Shown piece after piece: positions 35,701 through 42,219 of a stretch of 64,000 nt of DNA. This stretch comes from an uncultured Oscillospiraceae bacterium (GTDB lineage: Bacteria; Bacillota; Clostridia; Oscillospirales; Oscillospiraceae). Within the stretch, counting starts at the first letter, position 1. The number at the start of each line of letters is the position of its first letter. The stretch lies in the NCBI GenBank assembly GCA_934590325.1, contig CAKTOW010000003.1:62001-126000 (forward strand), in the 5' to 3' direction. The translations under genes were made by a program, and so were the position numbers. Below the pieces are notes generated by a model that did not search any database, had not been told where the DNA came from, and saw only the letters and a program-made list of their open reading frames with translations.

Positions 35701-36372
35701 CTCAGCAAGAAGGAATACCTTGCCAAGAAGTCCATGTGGATCTTCGGCGGCGACGGCTGGGCTTACGACATCGGCTACGGCGGTCTGGACCACGTCATCG
35801 CCTCCAAGCAGGATGTGAACATCTTCGTGTTCGACACCGAGGTGTACTCCAACACCGGCGGACAGGCCTCCAAGGCATCCAACATCGGTCAGGTGGCACA
35901 GTTCGCCGCCGCCGGTAAGGAGGTCAAGAAGAAGAGCCTCTCCGAGATCGCCATGCAGTACGGCTACGTGTACGTGGCCCAGGTGGCCATGGGTGCCAAC
36001 CCCGCCCAGACCATCAAGGCCATCACCGAGGCCGAGGCCTATCACGGCCCGTCCCTGATCATCGGCTACAGCCCCTGCGAGATGCACTCCATCAAGGGCG
36101 GCATGATGAACTGCCAGAAGGAAATGAAGAAGGCCGTGGACTGCGGCTACTGGAACCTGTTCCGCTACAACCCCGAGGGCGAGAAGAAGTTCACCCTGGA
36201 CTCCAAGGCGCCCGCCGGCGGCTATCAGGACTTCCTGATGAACGAGGCGCGGTACTCCCGCCTGACCCGCGAGTTCCCCGAGCGCGCCGAAGTGCTCTTC
36301 AAGCGCAACGAGGACGAGGCCAAGGCCCGTTACGAGCACCTGCTGAAGCTCATCGAGATGTACGACAAATAA
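32752..36372 (+). CDS. nifJ: Pyruvate:ferredoxin (flavodoxin) oxidoreductase
   Basis: 1206 residues, the single-chain NifJ type. It converts pyruvate and CoA to acetyl-CoA, CO2 and reduced ferredoxin, central to anaerobic energy metabolism. The N-terminal thiamine-PP domain starts with YPITPSSPMADFVDQW; a gamma domain follows with GLGGDGTVGANKNSIK. The 2x[4Fe-4S] ferredoxin domain lies near residues 695-770 (CIQCNQCAYVCPH and CMGCGVCIGACP). The C-terminal TPP domain has GSCAGCAETSYARL and GGDGWAYDIGYGG. The ATG at 32752 has AAGGAGG 6-7 nt upstream. Codon use is strongly biased to C-ending codons, consistent with high expression. Confidence 0.97.
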   Translation: MVRKMKSMDGNNAAAHVSYAFSEVAAIYPITPSSPMADFVDQWSANGQKNIFGTKVKVVEMQSEAGAAGAVHGSLGAGALTTTYTASQGLLLMIPNMYKIAAEQLPCVFHVSARTVSTQSLNIFGDHSDVMACRQTGFAMLCEGNVQEVMDLSPVAHLAALTGKVPFINFFDGFRTSHEIQKIAVWDYEDLKDMCDMDAVAEFRRHALNPEHPHMRGSHENGDIFFQHREACNQYYTALPAVVEKYMDKINAKLGTDYKLFNYYGAADADRVIVAMGSICDVAEEVIDYLNAHGEKVGLVKVRLFRPFAAEKLIEAIPATCKKIAVLDRTKEPGSQGEPLYQDVVTALANAGRNDIAVIGGRYGLGSKDTPPASVFAVYTELAKAEMKRQFTIGIVDDVTNLSLPEDPNCPNTAAEGTIECKFWGLGGDGTVGANKNSIKIIGDHTDKYVQAYFQYDSKKTGGVTISHLRFGDKPIRSPYYINKADFVACHNPSYVTKGFKMVQDVKPGGVYMINCQWDFDELNHHMDAASKRYIAQNNIQLYTIDAIDLAIEIGMGKRNNTILQSAFFSLAKVMPEEEAITYMKEKAKASYLKKGQDIVDMNYKAIDLGATAYKKIDVPADWANAVDTKEPKQLKGKPELVKMVKDILEPVGKMDGDSLPVSAFVDHVDGQFELGAAAYEKRGVAVSVPTWDAEKCIQCNQCAYVCPHATIRPFALTADEAAKAPEAAKIVDVKAGKGKGTYQFTMAISPLDCMGCGVCIGACPVNALTMVAQEGELPQQDVFDYCVAEVSEKKDMQDNTVKGSQFKQPMLEFSGSCAGCAETSYARLVTQLFGDHMYISNATGCSSIWGGPAATSPYCTNKAGHGPAWCNSLFEDNAEHGLGMFVGQNKIREDLADKTRQLIAVEWARPELKAAAQAWLDTMADGTANAEPAKAYVKALEESISTVEDLAAIPQFAEHAAQLKAKGALLCDCEACTLAADILSKKEYLAKKSMWIFGGDGWAYDIGYGGLDHVIASKQDVNIFVFDTEVYSNTGGQASKASNIGQVAQFAAAGKEVKKKSLSEIAMQYGYVYVAQVAMGANPAQTIKAITEAEAYHGPSLIIGYSPCEMHSIKGGMMNCQKEMKKAVDCGYWNLFRYNPEGEKKFTLDSKAPAGGYQDFLMNEARYSRLTREFPERAEVLFKRNEDEAKARYEHLLKLIEMYDK

Positions 36373-36386
36373 TCGTACCCCTTAGC

Positions 36387-36420
36387 AAAAAAAGAGACCG
36401 CCTGAGGCGGTCTCTTTTTT
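36387..36420 (+). terminator. Terminator of PFOR
   Basis: AAAAAGAGACCGCC-TGAG-GGCGGTCTCTTTTTT-like perfect stem with a long T-run. Confidence 0.93.
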
Positions 36421-36432
36421 CGTCCTGATGTC

Positions 36433-36462
36433 TTGACGATATAGTACAAATACAAGTATAAT
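36433..36462 (+). promoter_or_regulatory. Sigma-A promoter of the sortase/thioesterase pair
   Basis: TTGACG (36433-36438), 18-nt spacer, TATAAT (36457-36462). It starts 13 bp after the PFOR terminator. Confidence 0.75.
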
Positions 36463-36508
36463 ATCTCCATTGTGTTTTCCAAATAGAGACAGAGAGGGAG
36501 AACCCCGT

Positions 36509-37321
36509 ATGAAAAATCGTATTGTCGCCGCGCTGCTGGCCCTGGTCACCGGCGCGCTGCTGTACCTGCCGGCAGCCCACGCCGCCCCGGCCCGCAAGAC
36601 CGCCGCTGCCGCCGCCCCGGCGGAGCTCACCGCCCTGCTGAAGGCCGTGCCCGCTGCCGCGGACGCCCTGCTGGCCGCCGCCGTCCCCGACGCGGACGCC
36701 ATCGCCGAGCTGAAGGCCCAGGTGCGGACCACTGTGGAGCGCCAGCAGGGCCCCGTGGGCATCGACCTGGCCTGGTGGCAGAGCCACTACAACGACATCA
36801 TCGGCTATGTGTACAGCCCCGGCACCCCCATCAGCTACCCCATCGCCTACGACGGCAACAACGAGTACTACCTGCACCACGACCTGTACGGCAATTACAG
36901 CGAGTACGGCACCATCTTCCTGGACGCCCGCGTGCCCAGCGACTTCACCGGGCGAAACAACGTGCTCTACGGCCACCACATGTCCGACGGCTCCATGTTC
37001 GCGTCCATCTCCAACTACAAACAGCAGTGGTACTACGACGCCCACCCCTACTATTTCGTATACACCAACAAGGGCACCTACCGCGTGGACCTGTTCGCCG
37101 GTATCATCGTGCCCGGCACCCACGAGGTGTTCAGCACCTCGCTGAGCACCGACCAGCTCCAGCGCTTCATCAACGAGTCCACCTTCTACTCCGGCAGGGG
37201 CGTCCCCTCCGGGCAGATCATGACCCTGTGCACCTGCTCCTACGAGGCGGCCAACTACCGCTATGTGGTGCTGGGCGAGATGGTGCTGCTGGAGGACACC
37301 GCCACGGAGGAGACAGCATGA
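36509..37321 (+). CDS. Class B sortase
   Basis: 270 residues. A signal peptide (MKNRIVAALLALVTGALLYLPAAHA) and a short Ala-rich helical stretch lead into the sortase barrel. Catalytic residues are visible: His in VLYGHHMSDGS, Cys in MTLCTCSYE (class B motif TLxTC) and Arg in ANYRYVVLG. Sortase B enzymes anchor haem-uptake or pilus/spore proteins to peptidoglycan. No substrate with an NPQTN-like signal is nearby. The ATG has GAGGGAG 8 nt upstream. The stop overlaps the next start as ATGA, so the two genes are translationally coupled. Confidence 0.88.
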   Translation: MKNRIVAALLALVTGALLYLPAAHAAPARKTAAAAAPAELTALLKAVPAAADALLAAAVPDADAIAELKAQVRTTVERQQGPVGIDLAWWQSHYNDIIGYVYSPGTPISYPIAYDGNNEYYLHHDLYGNYSEYGTIFLDARVPSDFTGRNNVLYGHHMSDGSMFASISNYKQQWYYDAHPYYFVYTNKGTYRVDLFAGIIVPGTHEVFSTSLSTDQLQRFINESTFYSGRGVPSGQIMTLCTCSYEAANYRYVVLGEMVLLEDTATEETA

Positions 37322-37746
37322 CCCACGAAGAACAGCAGGAGATATTTGACGCCATCATGACCCGCAGCGCCGCGCCGGGCACCTTCAGCCCCTACACCGG
37401 CGTATACCTGACCTCCCTCAGCGACGGCGGGGCGGAGGCGGAGCTGGTGCTGGCGCCCCACCACATGAACCCCATGGGCATCGTCCACGGCGGCGTGTAC
37501 TGCACGCTGATGGACCACGTGGCCGGCGCCGCCGCCTGCACCCGCGGCAGCCGCTGCCTGACCGTGGACTGCGAGACCCGCTTCATCGGCGTCCCCGCCG
37601 GCGATAAGCTCTGCGGCCACGCCAGGGCCGTCCGCATGGGCCGCACCATCGTGGTCATGCGCGCCTGGGTCACCGACAGCGCCGACACCCTCTGCGCCGA
37701 GGGCACCTACACCTTCCGCATGAAGGAAGGTTTCCCGAAGGAATAA
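37318..37746 (+). CDS. PaaI-family hotdog-fold thioesterase
   Basis: 142 residues, typical for a single hotdog domain. The signature HHMNPMGIVHGGVYCTLMDHVAGAA carries the HGG helix N-cap and catalytic acidic region. Members hydrolyse acyl- or aryl-CoA thioesters in the cytosol. The start overlaps the sortase stop by 4 bp. Cytosolic thioesterase with an exported sortase is an unusual pairing with no obvious shared pathway. Confidence 0.9.
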   Translation: MTHEEQQEIFDAIMTRSAAPGTFSPYTGVYLTSLSDGGAEAELVLAPHHMNPMGIVHGGVYCTLMDHVAGAAACTRGSRCLTVDCETRFIGVPAGDKLCGHARAVRMGRTIVVMRAWVTDSADTLCAEGTYTFRMKEGFPKE

Positions 37747-37754
37747 GCCACAAC

Positions 37755-37786
37755 CCTCCCCCGCACCGCCGGGGGAGGACTTTTTT
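37755..37786 (+). terminator. Terminator after the thioesterase
   Basis: CCTCCCCC / GGGGGAGG stem with a short loop followed by ACTTTTTT. Confidence 0.88.
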
Positions 37787-37790
37787 ATGC

Positions 37791-37849
37791 AAAAAGACGC
37801 CGCCCCCTCAGGAGCGGCGCAAGCGGGTGGGATATTGGAAAGCCTCCGA
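37791..37849 (-). ncRNA. Candidate small RNA (about 58 nt), divergent from hpf
   Basis: A complete transcription unit without an ORF can be read on the minus strand: promoter TTTACA-N17-TAGTAT (37883-37855), start near 37848, a C-rich single-stranded stretch with TCCC and CACCC, then a GCGCCGCTCC / GGGGCGGCG hairpin and TCTTTTT. GGAGG near the 5' end has no start codon at suitable spacing. C-rich tails of this kind pair with Shine-Dalgarno sequences in some Firmicutes sRNAs. An hfq gene is in the window. Existence is inference from signals; function unknown. Confidence 0.5.
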
Positions 37850-37854
37850 TCACT

Positions 37855-37883
37855 ATACTACACCGGCGCACAGTCCTTGTAAA
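37855..37883 (-). promoter_or_regulatory. Promoter of the candidate small RNA
   Basis: Minus strand TTTACA (37883-37878), 17-nt spacer, TAGTAT (37860-37855). Confidence 0.55.
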
Positions 37884-38000
37884 TAGGAGCTTTTGCCGCT
37901 TTTTGCCGCAAAATGCCGAACGCCGTCGAATTTGTCAATTCCACGAACTTTTTATGAACTTTTCACAAATTCTTCCAAACCCTCTTTTCAAGTCAAGACA

Positions 38001-38013
38001 TATTTGCTATAAT
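38001..38013 (+). promoter_or_regulatory. Extended -10 promoter of hpf
   Basis: TGCTATAAT: perfect -10 (38008-38013) with the TGn extension. The -35 region (TTTTCA/TTTCAA near 37985-37991) is weak. It lies about 70 bp before the start codon. Confidence 0.65.
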
Positions 38014-38083
38014 TAGTTAAGGATAAGGGGAAACCACTCCCCGACCCTTGCACCGTTACCCGTTACGGAAAGGAGCAAACACT

Positions 38084-38623
38084 ATGAAGTTCACATTCGC
38101 CTGCAAGAAGATCTCCCTCAACGACTCCATCAAGGAATACGCCGAAAAGAAGATCAGTAAGCTGGACAAGTATTTCCCGGAGGAGGCAGACGCCTTTGTG
38201 ACCTTTGCTGTGGAGAAGAAAAACCGCTGCGTGGTGGAGCTGACCATCCGCGCCGCCAACGGCACGCTGTTCCGCGCCCAGACCGAGGATCCCGACGGCG
38301 ACATGCGCTGCGCCATCGACGAGGCCGTCAGCTTCATCGACCGCCGCATCCGCAAGAACAAGACCCGTCTGGCCAAGAACCTGCGTCCCGACGCGCTGGT
38401 GTCCACCGTCCCCGCCGAGTTCGACGTGGTGGAGGACAACGACTTCGACATCATCCGCACCAAGCGCTTCTCCGTCAAGCCCATGACCACCGACGAGGCC
38501 GTCTTGCAGATGAACCTGCTGGGACACTCCTTCTACGTGTTCCGCAACATCGACAACAACACCGTCTGCGTGGTGTACCACCGCAACAACGGCGGCTACG
38601 GCCTCATCGAGACCGAGGAGTAA
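38084..38623 (+). CDS. hpf: Ribosome hibernation promoting factor, long form
   Basis: 179 residues. An N-terminal S30AE/HPF domain (MKFTFACKKISLNDSIKEYAEKK..., about 1-95) and a C-terminal dimerisation domain (about 120-179; RFSVKPMTTDEAVLQMNLLGHSFYVF) make this the long form that builds 100S ribosome dimers in stationary cells. The ATG has AAAGGAG 8 nt upstream. The frame opens slightly upstream but without HPF similarity. Confidence 0.97.
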   Translation: MKFTFACKKISLNDSIKEYAEKKISKLDKYFPEEADAFVTFAVEKKNRCVVELTIRAANGTLFRAQTEDPDGDMRCAIDEAVSFIDRRIRKNKTRLAKNLRPDALVSTVPAEFDVVEDNDFDIIRTKRFSVKPMTTDEAVLQMNLLGHSFYVFRNIDNNTVCVVYHRNNGGYGLIETEE

Positions 38624-38633
38624 TATACGACAC

Positions 38634-38664
38634 AAAAAGGACCGGCTCACGCCGGTCCTTTTTT
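38634..38664. terminator. Bidirectional terminator between hpf and the VWA gene
   Basis: AAAAAGGACCGGC-TCAC-GCCGGTCCTTTTTT. Its right edge overlaps the stop codon of the convergent VWA-domain gene. Confidence 0.92.
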
Positions 38665-40348
38665 ATGCCTTCCGTATCTGGCCCTGTATCAGCTTCGTCA
38701 CCACGTCGGCGAACCACCCCACAGCCGGCAGCTTTTCCACCGCCTGGCCGTAGATGCGCCGCGCGGCGGGCGCCTCCCGGTCGCTGCCTGTGAACAGGCA
38801 GACGGGCAGCACCCCGTGCAGCCGCAGCTGCCCCGCCTCGGCGGCGGAGTCGTCCACGCCCCGCTTACCGGTATAGGCATAGCCGCCCAGCCCGTTGGGT
38901 ATCCGCTGGTCGTCGTTGGGGCTGGCGTCGGACAGCACCAGCAGCAGGCTCCTGTCGCTGCGCTTCCTCCGCAGCAGCCACCCCATGGCCCGCAGCGCCA
39001 GCCCGTCCCGGTTCCACCCGGCGGCCACGTAGTCGAACACGCTGTCGTTCTGCTCCGGCCTGTCATAATCCCGCAGCACCCGCAGCACCGTGCACCCGCT
39101 GACCGAGCAGAAGGCCGTCACCCGCACGGGGATGTGGCACCGCGTCAGGCTCTCCACGATGAGGTACGCCTGGGTGGCCAGCTTCTCCTGCTGCCTGTTC
39201 TGGGAGGCCGATCCGTCCAGCAGGATGTCCACCGACAGGTCCCCCGGGTCGTGGGGCGTGGTGCGGGAGAACACCCGCTCATCGTCCAGCACTACCGCCC
39301 GCCAGGCCGCAGCAGGCCGCAGCCGCCCTGCCCGGGCGCTGTCGCCCTCGTCCTCCTGCTGCAGCAGCAGCGTGTTGCGCAGCTTCTGCGTCAGCTGGCT
39401 GATGGCCATTCTGTTCTCCACCAGGTGCGCCTGGTAGTAGTCCCGGTTCTTCTGCCGCTGCTTGCGGAAGTTCTCCGCGTCCCACGCCGCGTCGGGGGAG
39501 GGCGCCCGCTTGGGCAGTTCCCCTTTGGTGAAGTGCAGGCGGCAGTTCTTATGTACGCCGGTACAGAGTGTCCGTTCCGCCTCGTCCAGCTCCGCCGGTG
39601 TCAGCATGGACAGCCCGAAGCAGTCCTCCACATACCTCCGCAATATGGGCTCCGGCGTCCGCCCCTGCAGGAAGCCCAGCAGCGTCTGCTTCTGCAGCCC
39701 GCCGCTGCCGCCGCCCGTATCATGGCTCAGCGCCCGCAGGGCGTTGGGGCGCACGAAGTGTACGCCGCCGCTCCTGTCCCGTTTTCGTCCCACCCAGGCC
39801 GCCCACTGGCGGTCGTCGGCGGCGCGGCGGGCACGACGGAAGTACGTATACAGCAGCCGCTCCGTCCGCTGGATGAGCTTGCTCTCCGGTTCCCCCGCGG
39901 CGGCGGCCATATCCTCCAGCAGCGCGGCCATGTCCGCATCCTGCACCGGCTGTCCCAGCACCCGCTGCGCCCAGGCACGGCGCATAGCGCCGTCGGTCAT
40001 GCCCTCGGCCATAGGCGTATCCCGCAGCAGCGCCGCGGCATACTGCCGCCTCAGCGACCCCAGGATGGGCCGCTCCTCCGCGCCCCGGGCGAATACCGCG
40101 CCCTCCAGCACGAAGAAGAACATGTCCGTGTACAGCCCCTCCTCCGCCGCCCGGTGGAAGTCGTTCAGCATGGGCTTGAACCGTCCGAAATCATAGTACC
40201 GGCAGGCCAGCCCCAGCACGGTGTTGCCGTACAGGTCCGCGCCGCCGTCCGCGTCGAAGGTCACCAGCTCCGGCCGGGCCTCATAGCTGCCCCAGCCGTT
40301 CCACACCTGGTTTTCCGCCCGCCGGGTCTCTCTGTCCTGTCTGTCCAT
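38663..40348 (-). CDS. VWA-domain protein paired with a MoxR-type ATPase
   Basis: 561 residues. A long N-terminal region (about 1-380), rich in Arg and Gln, matches nothing I recognise. The C-terminal VWA domain begins at LSVDILLDGSASQ, with the MIDAS triad DxSxS, and continues to VLSDASPND where the distal Asp sits. VWA/MoxR pairs act as chaperones or metal-insertion machines (NorQ/NorD, CobS/CobT). The start ATG (40348) is 1 bp past the ATPase stop, with no room for another gene. Target unknown. Confidence 0.8.
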   Translation of the reverse strand: MDRQDRETRRAENQVWNGWGSYEARPELVTFDADGGADLYGNTVLGLACRYYDFGRFKPMLNDFHRAAEEGLYTDMFFFVLEGAVFARGAEERPILGSLRRQYAAALLRDTPMAEGMTDGAMRRAWAQRVLGQPVQDADMAALLEDMAAAAGEPESKLIQRTERLLYTYFRRARRAADDRQWAAWVGRKRDRSGGVHFVRPNALRALSHDTGGGSGGLQKQTLLGFLQGRTPEPILRRYVEDCFGLSMLTPAELDEAERTLCTGVHKNCRLHFTKGELPKRAPSPDAAWDAENFRKQRQKNRDYYQAHLVENRMAISQLTQKLRNTLLLQQEDEGDSARAGRLRPAAAWRAVVLDDERVFSRTTPHDPGDLSVDILLDGSASQNRQQEKLATQAYLIVESLTRCHIPVRVTAFCSVSGCTVLRVLRDYDRPEQNDSVFDYVAAGWNRDGLALRAMGWLLRRKRSDRSLLLVLSDASPNDDQRIPNGLGGYAYTGKRGVDDSAAEAGQLRLHGVLPVCLFTGSDREAPAARRIYGQAVEKLPAVGWFADVVTKLIQGQIRKA

Positions 40349-40349
40349 A

Positions 40350-41267
40350 TCAGGCAAACAGCTTATCCCGGGTGGCGTCCCTGGGCAGCCGCGACCACAC
40401 CGCGTCCGCCACCAGCTGCCGCTCGAAGGGCTCAAAGGCCTTGTTGATGATGCCCAGCTCCAGCGCCCGGCCGGAGGGGATGCCCTTCTCGATCAGGTGC
40501 AGGGAGGCCAGCAGGCCGCGCAGGTCCAGCGCCTTGGTGGAGATCTCGCCGCTGTCGCACTTGGCCCGCAGGTCGCGGAACAGTTCCGTCAGCTGCACCG
40601 CCCACTCCTTTTTCAGGTCGGGGAAGCTGCGGCGCAGCAGCTTCTGCAGGTCCTCGTCGGAGATGACCGGCATATCCACCACCACGAACCGGCTCACCAG
40701 CGCCTCGTTCAGCTCACGGGTGCCGGCGTAGCCGTAGTTCATGGTGCCGATGAACCGCGCCGCGTCGCTCAGCTCTATCCGCTCATAGCCCGGCACGTCG
40801 ATGACCCGCCGGTGGTCCAGCGTGGCGTGCAGCACCGCCAGCGCCTCGTTCTTCGCCATGTTCACCTCGTCCAGCACGCCGAAGCCGCCCAGCCGTGCGC
40901 AGGCACATATAGGCCCCTCCCGGAACACCACCTGTCCGTCCTTCAGGGTGTCCGCGCCGATAAGGGCCGCCGCGTCCACATTCACGTACATGGACACGTC
41001 CCACACCGGCCGGCCGAACAGCGCTGCCAGGTCCTCCGCCAGCACGTTCTTTCCGGTGGCCTTAGGCCCCGCCAGCAGCACATGCTGGCCGCACAGCAGG
41101 GCCGCCGCCGCACTCTCCCATATCTCCTTGCCGTAGTAGAGGTACTTGGGCTCGGGCACGCGGCTCTGTGCCTCCGGCGTCAGGGGGTGCTCCGCGCGGA
41201 AGCGCTCCACCTCGTCCAGCAGCCCCGCGTCCACGCCCTCTTCCAGCAGCTCCTTACGAATATCCAT
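40350..41267 (-). CDS. MoxR-family AAA+ ATPase
   Basis: 305 residues from the ATG at 41267 with GAGGAG 7 nt upstream. Walker A LLAGPKATGKNVLAEDLA has Lys-Asn in place of the usual Lys-Ser/Thr after GKx. Walker B is GFGVLDEVNMAKNE, sensor 1 is GTMNYGYAG and an Arg finger region is SRFVVVDMP. It works with the VWA protein encoded next. A promoter-like CGGACA-N18-TATAAT lies on the minus strand near 41302-41331. Confidence 0.85.
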   Translation of the reverse strand: MDIRKELLEEGVDAGLLDEVERFRAEHPLTPEAQSRVPEPKYLYYGKEIWESAAAALLCGQHVLLAGPKATGKNVLAEDLAALFGRPVWDVSMYVNVDAAALIGADTLKDGQVVFREGPICACARLGGFGVLDEVNMAKNEALAVLHATLDHRRVIDVPGYERIELSDAARFIGTMNYGYAGTRELNEALVSRFVVVDMPVISDEDLQKLLRRSFPDLKKEWAVQLTELFRDLRAKCDSGEISTKALDLRGLLASLHLIEKGIPSGRALELGIINKAFEPFERQLVADAVWSRLPRDATRDKLFA

Positions 41268-41356
41268 GGTATCTCCTCGCTTTATCCTTGGATGATGGAA
41301 AATTATACCCCCGTCATCCGTTAAGTGTCCGTTAAGGATATAAAACCGCATTTTTA

Positions 41357-41386
41357 TCATATCCCGCCCGCTCCCACCATATAGAT
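41357..41386 (+). promoter_or_regulatory. Sigma-E-like promoter of spoIIID
   Basis: TCATATC (41357-41363), 14-nt spacer, CATATAGAT (41378-41386). This resembles the mother-cell sigma-E pattern (ATATT, 14 nt, CATACAnT). spoIIID belongs to the sigma-E regulon in studied spore formers. The match is by eye. Confidence 0.6.
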
Positions 41387-41414
41387 AGACCACAACAGCA
41401 TGGGAGTGAACCGT

Positions 41415-41663
41415 ATGCGAGATGATCTGGAACAGCGGGCCAGAGAGCTGGCCCTGTACCTGATAGAGAACCGGACCACCGTCCGCGCCGCCGCCAAGAA
41501 ATTCGGCGTCAGCAAGTCCACCGTCCATAAAGATCTGTCCGAGCGTCTGGCCCTGTGCGACAAGGCACTGTACGGACAGGTGAAGGCCATACTGGACGAG
41601 AACAAGTCCCAACGGCACATCCGCGGCGGCCTTGCCACCCGGCGGAAGTACAAGGGGATATGA
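41415..41663 (+). CDS. spoIIID: Sporulation transcriptional regulator SpoIIID
   Basis: 82 residues. It aligns end to end with SpoIIID: the helix-turn-helix TVRAAAKKFGVSKSTVHKDL is nearly identical to the Bacillus protein, and the basic C-terminal helix has KSQRHIRGGLATRRKYK. SpoIIID represses and activates mother-cell genes after engulfment. The ATG at 41415 has GGGAG at 8 nt; the ATG five codons upstream (41400) has none. This is direct evidence that the organism can sporulate or descends from a spore former. Confidence 0.96.
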   Translation: MRDDLEQRARELALYLIENRTTVRAAAKKFGVSKSTVHKDLSERLALCDKALYGQVKAILDENKSQRHIRGGLATRRKYKGI

Positions 41664-41704
41664 ATGAGGGCAGGGGGCGCGGAACGCGCCCCCTGCCCTC
41701 ATTC
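41662..41704 (+). terminator. Perfect 20-bp hairpin overlapping the spoIIID stop
   Basis: Two perfectly complementary 20-nt arms with a GAA loop begin at the second base of the TGA stop. The T-tract is poor (CGTGCAAAAG), so this may stabilise the mRNA end as much as terminate. Confidence 0.75.
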
Positions 41705-41708
41705 GTGC

Positions 41709-41742
41709 AAAAGCAAAACGGGCATCCTTTCGGATACCCGTT
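41709..41742 (-). terminator. Terminator of rpsT
   Basis: Minus strand: AACGGGTATCC-GAAA-GGATGCCCGTT followed by TTGCTTTT. The stem has a GAAA tetraloop. Confidence 0.88.
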
Positions 41743-41754
41743 GAGTTTGGTTCA

Positions 41755-42018
41755 TCAGCCAATGTTGTTCAGCTTCAGCGTCAGCGCGCTCTTCTTGTGG
41801 GCCGCGTTGTTCTTGTGCAGCAGACCCTTAGCAGCCGCCTTGTCGATCGCCTTGACCGCCACCTTGTAAGTGCCCTCGGCCTCGGTGCGATTGCCTTCAA
41901 CGGCAGCAGCCTCGAACTTCTTGATAGCAGTCTTCAGTGCGGACTTATTGGCTTTGTTGCGAGCATTTCTCGCCTCTGCCACCAAAACACGCTTCTTAGC
42001 AGACTTGATATTCGGCAA
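41755..42018 (-). CDS. rpsT: 30S ribosomal protein S20
   Basis: 87 residues. From PNIKSAKKRVLVAEARNARN to the end it matches S20, a 16S 5'-domain binder. No ATG is available. TTG at 42018 gives the canonical MPNIKSAKK start and has GGAGG 7 nt upstream. The GTG three codons earlier lies inside that Shine-Dalgarno and is rejected. A UUG start on rpsT is also found in E. coli, where it takes part in autoregulation. Confidence 0.95.
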   Translation of the reverse strand: MPNIKSAKKRVLVAEARNARNKANKSALKTAIKKFEAAAVEGNRTEAEGTYKVAVKAIDKAAAKGLLHKNNAAHKKSALTLKLNNIG

Positions 42019-42082
42019 ACCAAACACCTCCCCGACATGAATTTTAAGTGCGGTGGAAAGCTATACTTCCACGCAGGATGAT

Positions 42083-42111
42083 ATTTTAGCATCTTTGCCT
42101 GAAAAATGCAA
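42083..42111 (-). promoter_or_regulatory. Sigma-A promoter of rpsT
   Basis: Minus strand TTGCAT (42111-42106), 17-nt spacer ending TGC, TAAAAT (42088-42083). The leader has a GTGGAA / TTTCCAC hairpin. Confidence 0.72.
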
Positions 42112-42140
42112 GACTTTTTTGCAATTTCCGCGGCAGTTTT

Positions 42141-42170
42141 TGTATAAAAGCCATTTCCCCGGCCATGCTA
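42141..42170 (+). promoter_or_regulatory. Sigma-G-like promoter of gpr
   Basis: TGTATA (42141-42146), 17-nt spacer, CATGCTA (42164-42170). Each box is one base from the forespore sigma-G consensus (TGAATA, CATACTA). gpr is a sigma-F/sigma-G gene in Bacillus, so the position fits. Confidence 0.65.
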
Positions 42171-42219
42171 CCTAAAAGCCACAATATTTTGTGTTCAGAA
42201 GGGAGCGTCAGCCACTATT

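Noticed and set aside
32737..36339. 1200-residue minus-strand open frame opposite PFOR
   Set aside because: Antisense shadow of a highly codon-biased gene; no motif.
37920..37945. Spo0A box upstream of hpf
   Set aside because: CGTCGAA is one base off a 7-bp motif and a single weak match is expected by chance.
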